A stretch of 64,000 nt of DNA from assembly GCF_949987535.1 (NCBI RefSeq), contig NC_080067.1, forward strand, positions 76,161,985 to 76,225,984, given 5' to 3'. Below, in pieces: positions 55,585-64,000 of this stretch. Both the position numbers and the translations under genes were made by a program. The DNA comes from Balaenoptera acutorostrata (Eukaryota; Chordata; Mammalia; Artiodactyla; Balaenopteridae). Each line of letters opens with the position of its first letter. Positions within the stretch are counted from its first letter, which is position 1. The notes beneath the pieces are model-generated. The model searched no databases. It saw nothing but the letters and a program-made list of their open reading frames with translations, and had not been told where the DNA came from.

Positions 55585-56640
55585 TCTTTGTCAGGTTTCT
55601 CTATTAAGATTATATTAACCTCATAAAATGGATAGAGAAATGGGGCCTTCACATCTATTTTTCTAAAACAGTTTGTGTAAAAATAGTACTATTAATTCCA
55701 TAAATGTTTGATAGAACTCACTGGTGAAACCGTCTGGGCTGGAGTGATCTAAGTGAAAATGTTTTTGACTAAGATTATGAATTGAATATTTTTAGTAGAG
55801 GTTGGACTATTTAGATTTTCTGTTTCATCTTGAGTCAACTTTGGTTAGTTATGTTTTTCAAAGAATTTGCCCACTTGATCTGAATTACTGACCTTATTCA
55901 CATAGAGTTCATAGTATTCCCTTGTTAGCCTTTAATGTCTGTAGGATCTATAGGATATCCCCTCTTTCATTCTTGAAATTGGTCATTTGTGTTTACTCTT
56001 TTTTTCTTGATGAATCTAAATAAGGAATTATAAATTTTATTAATCTTTTCAAGGAGACAACTTCGGGCTTTGTCAATTTTCTCTATTTGAGGTATGTGTT
56101 TTATGTCACTGCTTTATACTCTTATGCTTATTATTTCTTTTCTTTAATATCACATTTAATGCATTCTTCTAGTTTTTTAAGCTAGAAACCTAGATCATTG
56201 ATTTCAAAACCTTCTTCCTTTTTAATATAGGTAGTTAAACTATAAATATCCCTTTAAGTATTGCTTTAGTTGATATATTGTATTTTCACTATCAATCAGT
56301 TCAAAAATTTTCTAACTTTCTTTGTAATTTCTCTTTTGACCCATGTGTTTAGAAGTGTGCTATTTAATTTCTAAATATTTGGGGGATTGTCTAGATATTT
56401 TATTGCAATTGATTTCTAATTTAGTTTCATTGGTTTAGGGAAGACATTCTATAAGATTTCAGTTGTTTGAATGTGTTGAGATTTATTTTATGGCTCAGAA
56501 CATGTTTCATCTTGGTCAGTATTCTATTTGCACCTGAAAAGGATGTGTATTTTATACTTATTGGGTGTGGAACGTTATATAAATATCAATTAAGTTAAGT
56601 GTTGTTTGGATCTATATCTTTACTGTTTGCTTTTTTGTGT
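55585..56640 (-). repeat. old L1 ORF2 portion
   Basis: Reverse old L1: ATAGAACTCACTGGTGAAAC, CGTCTGGGCTGGAGTGATCT, AATCTTTTCAAGGAGACAAC, ATTTGGGGGATTGTCTAGAT, ACCTGAAAAGGATGTGTATT. It spans the RT start back toward the endonuclease region; heavily mutated. Confidence 0.85.
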
Positions 56641-56649
56641 TCTTGTTAC

Positions 56650-57470
56650 ACGAATCACTGAGAGAGGTTCAGAGCAATCTTTTAAAGCATAAATAAGAAT
56701 ATGTCCTTCCCAATGTAAAATTCTCAAAGGCGTCTTCTTCTTCTTCTTTTTTTGATATTTATTTATTTGGCCACGCTGGGTCTTCGTTACGGCACGTGAG
56801 ATCTTCGTTGCAGGATCCTTAGTTGCCACATGAGGGATCTTTACTTGTGGCATGCGGGATCTAGTTCCCTGGCCAGGGATCGAACCAGGTCCCCCTCTAT
56901 TGGGAGTGCAGAATCTTAACCACTGGACCACCAGTCCCCCTCAAAGGCTTCTTAATGTGCTTAGAATAAGATGCAAATGTCTTTGGGTCTGTAAGAGACC
57001 ACATGATCCAGTCTATGACTTTTTCTGAGATCTTCTCTTCTAGTACTCCACACACCCCTCCTCTACCCCACCCCCACTAACTACACTCTAGTCACTCTGG
57101 CCTTTTTCCTGTTCTCTGAACCCACTAAACTTATTTCTACCTCAGGATGTTTGCATTTGCTATTCCCTTTGCCTGCGATTATGTTTTCACCCAGATAATC
57201 ACATGCTGGTTCCTTCACACCCCTTCAGCCTCAGCTCAAATGTCACTGCCTCAGAAAAGCCTTCCATAACCTCTCTATCTGGAGCAGTCTTTATCACATC
57301 ACCCTGATTTATTCTCTCTGTAGAACTGTTCACTATTAGAATTAACTCTGTTGATTAATTTTTTGGTTTATGGTTTGTATGCTGGTATTTTTAGTGTTGC
57401 ATCGCTGAAGCTGAAAATAGAGATGGCTTGTGGTAGACATTTAATAAATACTTGTTGGATGAAGGGATAG
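56650..57470 (+). repeat. L2 LINE 3' part, split by a SINE
   Basis: AGCAATCTTTTAAAGCATAA, then after the SINE AATGTGCTTAGAATAAGATG, CTCTGGCCTTTTTCCTGTTC, TCACTGCCTCAGAAAAGCCT, ATTTAATAAATACTTGTTGG. Confidence 0.8.
56732..56939 (-). mobile_element. CHR-type tRNA SINE nested in L2
   Basis: TTTGATATTTATTTATTTGG tail region, then GGCATGCGGGATCTAGTTCC, CAGGGATCGAACCAGG and ACTGGACCACCAGTCCCC. Flanks CTCAAAGGC at 56723-56731 and 56940-56948 form the target duplication (14 bp with one mismatch if extended). Confidence 0.9.
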
Positions 57471-57529
57471 TAGACAGAAGGATGGGTAGATGGACTATCA
57501 GCATTTTATGTCATTCAAGATTATGTATC

Positions 57530-57650
57530 TTATTTCATAGCTCTTTCTATCTGGGTGTTAAGACTGGACTGTGAGGTCTTAAAAACAAACTCCTTCTACT
57601 TTAATTCTGTGTCTCTGGCACAGCATGGCAACTGCTCAATAAATAATTGT
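57530..57650 (+). repeat. L2 3' end
   Basis: ACTGGACTGTGAGGTCTTAA, GTGTCTCTGGCACAGCATGG, GCTCAATAAATAATTGTTAG. Confidence 0.7.
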
Positions 57651-57789
57651 TAGACAAAAGCATGGCTGGCCCAGGTGCTTTGAAAATGCTCCATACATAC
57701 CTGTCAGCCGTCACTTTGCTGCATCTCTCTTTTGAATCAAATAAACCAGAGTTTGGTACATGACCTTGTACATAATGTGTGCTCAATAT

Positions 57790-57821
57790 GAAAGAAAGAA
57801 AGGAAGGAAGGAAGAAAGAAA

Positions 57822-57854
<33 letters not shown>

Positions 57855-57974
57855 GAAAAAGAAAGAAAGAAAAGAAAGGAAGGAAGAAAGAAAGGAAGAA
57901 AGAAAAAAAGAAAGAAAGAAAGAAGAAAAGAAAGAGAGAGAGGGAGGGAGGAAGGAAGGAAGAAAAAAGGAAAG
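57790..57974. repeat. (GAAA)n/(GGAA)n purine tract
   Basis: About 185 bases almost wholly A and G on the + strand, mixing GAAA, GGAA and GAGA units. It follows an L2/MIR-like ending (ATAATGTGTGCTCAATATG). Long frames here are repeat artefacts. Confidence 0.97.
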
Positions 57975-59084
57975 TAGGAAGGGACGTGTCACAGCTCTGA
58001 TGGACGCATTGGCTGCAAGTTTCAAATCTGGGTCCCCAAAGCCAAAATGTCAGAAAGGGTCTCCTTGCACCTTTGCTATCCTGAGATGTCATAAGAACTT
58101 CAGTTCTTCAGTACATGGTCCATTTCACCTCCAATCACAGGCACAGGAAGGGGGGGATATGGAAGTAAGCTTAGAAAGTCATGGTTCTTTCCCCATAGCG
58201 CCGCAGTATAGAACAGATGTCATGGCAGCAGCCTGGAAAAATGATGACCAAAGCATTTCCATGCACTTCTGATTAGCCGTGAAGGCTTAATTGTTTCTTA
58301 AATGTTTTTTGGAAATGAATCCTTACTAGTGAAGAAGAAGGGATGAGAAATGTGTATCACAGACCATGAAATCATTTCCGCCCCTGACTATTGAATATCC
58401 AGTGTGCTTTTCCTTTGAAAGATTCAAATCAACCTGGAAACTTTAAAATTTTGTCACTGTTCTGTGTACTCCTGAGTTCATTAGAACTCCCAGAACTTCT
58501 TCCCCAATAGACTGCAAGTCTCTTGTCTGTAACAGCTTCCTCACTCACCTCCTCCTGAGACTAGCCACCTGCTTGACCCCAGATTGCACTCAGAAACGGG
58601 GCCTTACTTTGGAAAGATGCAGACTTGGAAGCTGCATTGTTTGCACCTGAGGTGCATGAATATTAAGGTGATCAGTCAGCCTGGGTAGCCCAGCTGTCCC
58701 TCCAGCCACATGCTTCCGCTATGGCTGTGCAGATCCCATGGTAAGGGCTGCCCACGTTGCTCCTGAACTTCACTTCGTTCTCTTTGTCTAGAATGGGAGG
58801 GAGAGCAGGGGGTAGTTGAGGTTCTGACATATGGTATTTCTGTTTCCATCCAGTAACCAGCCAAACCATTATAGAATATTAGGGATTTTAAAGAGTGGAA
58901 AATCTACTGCAATTGGGCTTACTTAGACAGAGATATTTAATTCTGGAGAGGCATGAACATTAGGACTAAGCTCTTTTGGACTAAAAACCTGTATTATATT
59001 CCAATCATAAAAATGCTACATGTAGAAATAAAGGCTGCCCAAAGCCAGTGTAGAAATTGAATATGATTGCAAAGCTAAATCAAG
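57975..59084. other. unique sequence
   Basis: No repeat or gene recognised over about 1.1 kb. Confidence 0.4.
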
Positions 59085-59097
59085 ATGCAAATGCATG

Positions 59098-59402
59098 GGG
59101 ACTTCCCTGATGGCGCAGTGGTTAAGAATCCACCTGCCAACGCAGGGGACATGGGTTTGAGCCCTGGTCCGGGAAGATATCACATGCCGCAGAGGAACTA
59201 AGTCTGTGTGCCACAGCTACTGAGCCTGCGCTCTAGAGACTGCAAGCCACAACTACTGCAGCCCGCGTGCCTAGATCCTGTGCTCTGCAACAAAGAGAAG
59301 CCACCGCAATGAGAAGCCCACACATTGCAATAAAGAGTAGCTCCCTCTCGCCACAACTAGAGAAAGCCCGTGCACAGCAACGAAGACCCAATGCGCCAAA
59401 AA

Positions 59403-59441
<39 letters not shown>

Positions 59442-59443
59442 AT
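59098..59443 (+). mobile_element. CHR-type SINE, long form
   Basis: Head GGGACTTCCCTGATGGCGCA, TCCACCTGCCAACGCAGGG, B-box-like GGTTTGAGCCC, ending in a long (AAAT)n tail (about 59399-59443). Perfect 13-bp target duplication ATGCAAATGCATG at 59085-59097 and 59444-59456. Same long subtype as 40522. Confidence 0.95.
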
Positions 59444-59694
59444 ATGCAAATGCATGTAATTTCCCATCAGATCCTAATGTAATACTACTGTAGGATTCAT
59501 AAAATCTAAATCTCTGATATTACACTGTAAGAAAAATGAGGTTTTGAATAAAAAATATTACGATTAAGAAACTGGAGTTATTTCCTCATATGTGACTTTT
59601 GACAGGCATTTTAGGAGTGTAATATGTAGATCCATGATTCATATTAAAAACATTTAGATTCACCAGGTTATTTTGAAATTAGGGGAAAAAAGTA

Positions 59695-59922
59695 ATGTAT
59701 CAAAAAATCAGAGCTGGAAGAGACCCTCACAATCAGATTGTCCAACACTGTAAAATAAGAAGTTTGGCCTACCCGAGGGGTTTCTGAACTCCACTTCTTG
59801 GACTGGAGCCAGGTTCCTGCAGTGCATTGTATCACCTTGCAAGCTTATTAAACAGGCAGATTGCCAGGCCCCATCCCTGGAGGCTCTGAGTCAGCCAACT
59901 AAGTCTGGGAACCACTGGATTC
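59695..59922. repeat. MIR-like trace followed by a hAT-Charlie relic
   Basis: 59700-59780 has GAGCTGGAAGAGACCCTCAC, MIR-like. 59785-59922 has CTTGCAAGCTTATTAAACAG, GCCAGGCCCCATCCCTGGAG and GGGAACCACTGG, the end of a hAT MITE. Confidence 0.6.
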
Positions 59923-60161
59923 AAGGCACTCTCCCAGACATGACATTCAAGGGGCCTGTGACACCAGGCTTAGCCGTACCCTTCATCACTAGGATGGTCA
60001 GAGCGAGGATGGAAATGGCATTAGGGTCCATCTGCACTGGGAGTGGGCCTCTGGGTTTTAAAGGACTTTGGGTCCCCAATAAGTTTTTCAAACTCCTCGA
60101 TTCATAGATGCCATCCTTCTGGATCACCGCTGCAAACTTATAGCTCCAGCCACCCTGATCT

Positions 60162-61310
60162 CATTCATCCATTCATATAGCAAATAGTTACTGAGTGCCT
60201 ACTGAGAATGACAGACAAATACACAGAGAGTTACAATCCAGCGGCTGTGGAGAAAGAGTAGGCTGCTAGGGGAGCATCTTGGAGGACCACCTCATCAGAT
60301 TTGGGGGAGTCAGCTGGTGCTGATGGACGAGTGGAAGTTAGTCAAAGTGAGAGGGAGAGACCATCCTTGATCCATCCTCTGGAGGTGGACACATTTCCAT
60401 TTCCAGCTAATAAAAGGGGAAAAAAAGATTCTGGGGAGGCACTAGGCAGACAGGAGTATCTGTCACAGAAGCCATCCAAATCATCCAGTATGCAATGTTA
60501 ATTTCTTCATTTTGATCACTGTACCATGGTTATACAAGGAAGCTGGGTGAAGAGTATAGAGGAAATCTCTGTACTATCCTGAAAACTCTTCTATAAATTT
60601 AAATTATTTCAAAATAAAAAAGTTTTAAAAAAACAATCATTCAGATAGAGAAGTCAGAGGACAGACCTAAGGTGGTGACTGTGGGGATGGCTGATGCAGG
60701 CATATTTGAGAGAAACTTAGAAGGCAGAATGAAGAAAATTTAGGAATTGATCAAATGAAGGAGGATAAGGAAGAAGGATGCTTTAGCCAACAGGGGATAT
60801 GGAGTGCCATTCCCTGGGATGGAGAACAGAGGAAGTGAGGTCTGGGGGGAAAGATAATGAGACCAGATATGCACATGGTGACTTTGAGGTGTTTGTGGGA
60901 GTTCCAGGTGGAAATGATTGCGAGAGCACCAGGTATCTAGGTCTGGGGCTCAGAAGAGGGGTCAGCATTAGATGTAAATATTTGGGAATCAACAAGAAAC
61001 AAATGAGGAAAACATGACCAAGAAAGTAATTGACATCATTGGAGTAGATGGGATTTTCCTGGAGATGGTACATAGAATGATAAATGAAAAATGGATGGAG
61101 GTCAGAACCTTAAAGAAGGAGTTAGAAAAAGAGGAAATTGAAAAGAACACCCAAAGAGGAAGAAAGAACACCAGCTGAGCATGATGTTGTGGAAGGAAAC
61201 AGAAGAAGGATTTTCAAGAAGGAGACAAGATCAGCCCTCAGGAAGGTCAAGCAAGATAAGAACAGCACTGGCTGGGTTATTGGCAACCTTGGTGAGTTTA
61301 ATCTTGATCT
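60162..61310 (-). repeat. L2 LINE, interrupted by an L1 tail
   Basis: Reverse L2 3' end at 60162-60320 (TCATTCATCCATTCATATAG, GTTACTGAGTGCCTACTGAG) and body at about 60640-61310 (GTTCCAGGTGGAAATGATTG, CAGCATTAGATGTAAATATT, CAGCACTGGCTGGGTTATTG). 60430-60640 is from another element. Confidence 0.75.
60430..60640 (+). repeat. old L1 3' end
   Basis: GATCACTGTACCATGGTTAT, GGAAATCTCTGTACTATCCT, TTATTTCAAAATAAAAAAGT: typical terminus of old L1 subfamilies with an A tail. Confidence 0.65.
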
Positions 61311-61466
61311 TCCCACTAAATGTTTTTGTTAGTGCAAAAACAATATGGAAAAATCACTGAATGTTTTTAAGTGCTTACTTTGATGAAACAAGCCCTGGGC
61401 ATCAAGCAACCTGGCCTTTTTAAAATCTTTATTATTCATTTCTGACCTAATATTTATTGTTGTCTC

Positions 61467-61483
61467 TGTGTGTGTGTGTGTAA
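61467..61483. repeat. short (TG)n run
   Basis: About eight TG units. Confidence 0.9.
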
Positions 61484-61509
61484 GTGGGGTGTGTTGTACT
61501 AGTTTTTGA

Positions 61510-64000
61510 ATTTTATTTTATTTTATTTTTAATACAGCAGGTTCTTATTAGTTATCTATTTTACACATACTAGTGGATACATGTCAATCCCAATCTCCCA
61601 ATTCATCACACCACCACCACCCGCCCCCGCCCCCGCTTTCCCCCTTGATGTCCATAACTTTGTTCTCTACATCTGTGTCTCTATTTCGGCCTTGCAAACT
61701 GGTTCATCTGTACCATTTTTCTAGATTCCACATACACGTGTTAATATATTATATTTGTTTTTCTCTTTCTGACTTACTTCACTCTGTATGACAGTCTCTA
61801 GATCCATCCATGTCTCTACACATGACCCAATTTCGTTCCTTTTTATGGCGGAGTAATATTCCATTGTATATATGTACCAAATCTTCTTTATGCATTCGTC
61901 TGTTGATGGGCATTTAGGTTGCTTCCATGACCTGGCTGTTGTAAATAGTACTGCAATGAGCATTGGGGTGCATGTGTCTTTTTGAATTATGGTTTTCTCT
62001 GGGTATATGCTCAGTAGTGGAATTGCTGGGTCACATGATAGTTCTTTTTTTAGTTTTTTAAGGAACTTCCATACTGTTCTCCATAGTGCCTGTATCAATT
62101 TACATTCCCATCAACAGTGCAAGAGGGTTCCCTTTTCTCCACACCCTCTCCAGCATTTGTTTTTTGTAAATTTTTTGATGATGCCCATTCTAACTGGTGT
62201 GAGGTGATACCTCATTGTAGTTTTGATTTGCATTTCTCTAATAATAAGTGATGTTGAGCAGCTTTTCATGTGCCTCTTGGCCACCTGTATGTCTTCTTTG
62301 GAGAAATGTCTATTTAGGTCTTCTGCCCATTTTTTGATTGGGTTGTTTGCTTCTTTAATATTGAGCTGCATGAGCTGTTTATATATTTTGGAGATTAATC
62401 CTTTGTCCGTTGATTGATTTGCAAATATTTTCTCCCATTCTGAGGGTTGTCTTTTTGTCTTGTTTATAGTTTCCTTGCTGTGCAAAAGCTTTTAAGTTTC
62501 ATTGGTCCCATTTGTTTATTTTTGTCTTTATTTCCATTACTCTAGGAGATGGGTCAAAAAAGATCTTGCTGTGATTTATGTCAAAGAATGTTCTTCCTAG
62601 GTTTTCCTGTGAGAGTTTTAGAGTGTCTGGTCTTACATTTAGGTCTCTAATCCATTTTGAGTTTATTTTTGTATATGGTGTTAAGGAGTGTTCTAATTAC
62701 ATTCTTTTACATGTAGCTGTCCAGTTTTCCCAGCACCACTTATTGAAGAGACTGTCTTTTCTCCATTGTATATCCTTGCCTCCTTTGTCATAGATTAGTT
62801 GACCATAGGTGCGTGGGTTTATCTCTGTGATTTCTATCCTGTTCCATTGATCTATATTTCTGTCTTTGTTCTAGTACCATATTGTCTTCATTACTGTAGC
62901 TTTGTAGTATAATCTGAAGTCAGGGAGTCTGATTCCTCCAGCTCCGTCTTTTTCACTCAAGATTGCTTTGGCTATTCAAGGTCTTTTGTGTCTCCATACA
63001 AATTTTAAGATTTTTTTTTGGTTCCAGTTCTGTAAAAAATGCCATTGGTAATTTCATAAGGATTGCATTGAATGTGTTGATTGCTTTGGGTAGTACAGTC
63101 ATTTTCACAATATTGATTCTTCCAATCCAAGAACATGGTATATCTCTCCATCTGTTTGTGTCATCTTTGACTTCTTTCATCGGTATCTTATAGTTTTCTG
63201 AGTACAGGTCTTTTGCCTCCTTAAGTAGGTTTATTCCTGGGTATTTTATTCTTTTTGTTTCAGTGGTGAATGGGATTGTTTCCTTAATTTCTTCTTCTGA
63301 TCTTTCGTTGTTAGTGTATAGGAATGCAAGAGATTTCTGTGCATTAATTTTGTAGCCTGCAACTTTACCAAATTCATTGATTAGCTCTAGTAGTTTTCTG
63401 GTGGCATCTTTAGGATTCTCTATGTATAGTATCATGTCATCTGCAAACAGTGATGGTTTTACTTCTTCTTTTCCCATTTGTATTCTTTTTATTTCTTTTT
63501 CTTCTCTGATTGCTGTGGCTAGGACTTCCAAAACTATGTTGAATAATAGTGGTGATAGTGGGCAACCTTGTCTTGTTCATGATCTTAGTGGAAATGGTTT
63601 CAGTTTTTCACCATTGAGAATGATGTTGGCTATGGGTTTGTCATATATGGCCTTTATTATGTTGAGGTAGGTTTCCTCTATACCCACTTTTTGGAGAATT
63701 TTTATCATAAATGGGTGTTGAATTTTGTCAAAAGCTTTTTCTGCATTTATTGAGATGATCATATGGTTTTTCTCCTTCAGTTTGTTAACATGGTGTATCA
63801 CATTGATTGATTTGCGTATTTTGAAGAATCCTTGCGTCCCTGGGATAAATCACACTTGATCATGGTATATGATCCTTTTAGTGTATTGTTGGATTCTGTT
63901 TGCTACTATTTTGTTGAGGATTTTTGCATCTATATTCATCAGTGATATTGGTCTGTAATTTTCTTTTTCTGTAGTATCTTTGTCTGGTTTTGGTATCAGG
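61510..64000 (-). mobile_element. young L1, copy 2, running off the window
   Basis: Same subfamily and orientation as 7408-10510. Left end is a (TTTTA)n 3' tail, then 3' untranslated sequence (CATGTCAATCCCAATCTCCC, also in copy 1), then ORF2. It continues past the right edge, so its full length is unknown. Confidence 0.92.
61721..64000 (-). pseudogene. L1 ORF2 remnant, copy 2, partial
   Basis: Pieces of L1 ORF2 reverse transcriptase: 63577-63801 ([14 protein letters not shown]), 62953-63531 with the catalytic FADD at 63436-63447 and [18 protein letters not shown] motif, 62111-62485 ([15 protein letters not shown]) and 61721-62098 ending in the usual C-terminus (YTMEYYSAIKRNE). The Tyr codon mutated to stop in copy 1 is intact here (63954 region). 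Frames are split between 63531 and 63577 and elsewhere, so the copy is also dead. No 45-bp insertion at 62331. Confidence 0.9.

Noticed and set aside
57601..58272. Long lysine/glutamate-rich and serine/phenylalanine-rich frames (163-170 codons)
   Set aside because: They are translations of the GAAA/GGAA microsatellite in both directions.
1..64000. CRISPR array, bacterial operon or other prokaryotic system
   Set aside because: The sequence is mammalian throughout; short tandem repeats are microsatellites and no spaced direct repeats exist.

Overview
This window is nuclear DNA from a placental mammal, most likely a cetacean (dolphin or whale). The main evidence is several CHR-type tRNA-derived SINEs with typical cetacean/hippo/ruminant wording (tRNA-like heads, A and B boxes, AATAAA-like tails, clean target-site duplications) and L1 3' ends of the cetartiodactyl type. 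No ruminant BovB/ART2A repeat and no pig PRE-1 repeat was noticed. The species call is an inference; the mammalian repeat content is plain in the sequence.

No intact protein-coding gene, rRNA, tRNA gene or CRISPR array can be supported. The longer open frames lie inside repeats, are strand shadows, or look like nothing recognisable. The only gene-derived piece found is a broken retrocopy of COX6A1 (cytochrome c oxidase subunit 6A1) at about 25506-26035 on the + strand, with at least two frame changes. The window therefore reads as intergenic or deep intronic sequence.

Layout: 1-5.9 kb holds unique DNA, a CHR SINE, MIR and L2 relics, and an AT/homeobox-motif-rich block at 4690-5215 that looks like a conserved non-coding element. 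5.9-12.1 kb is a nested L1 graveyard: old L1 on the minus strand invaded by a 305-bp L1 tail, by a 3.1-kb younger L1 (7408-10510) and by a Tigger-like DNA element. 12-21.5 kb has hAT and Tigger relics, another old minus-strand L1 and unique DNA. 21.5-24.6 kb is a long L2 on the + strand interrupted by an MLT1-like LTR, followed by an L2 split by a second LTR. 24.6-31.6 kb is mostly unique and GC-richer and holds the COX6A1 pseudogene. 31.6-55 kb mixes MIR, minus-strand L2 copies, SINEs, an LTR-like element and unique stretches with candidate CTCF sites. 55.4-61.3 kb is old L1, L2, a purine-rich microsatellite and SINEs. 61.5-64.0 kb is the 3' part of a second young L1 in the same orientation as the first, running off the window.

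The most informative observations are: a 45-bp in-frame inverted insertion in the first L1 (diagnosed against the second copy), a 34-bp L1 insertion with a 13-bp target-site duplication, an unexplained 75-bp inverted repeat at 46.3/47.7 kb, and the COX6A1 retrocopy. All repeat family names come from memory of consensus sequences without a search; boundaries of old repeats are approximate.
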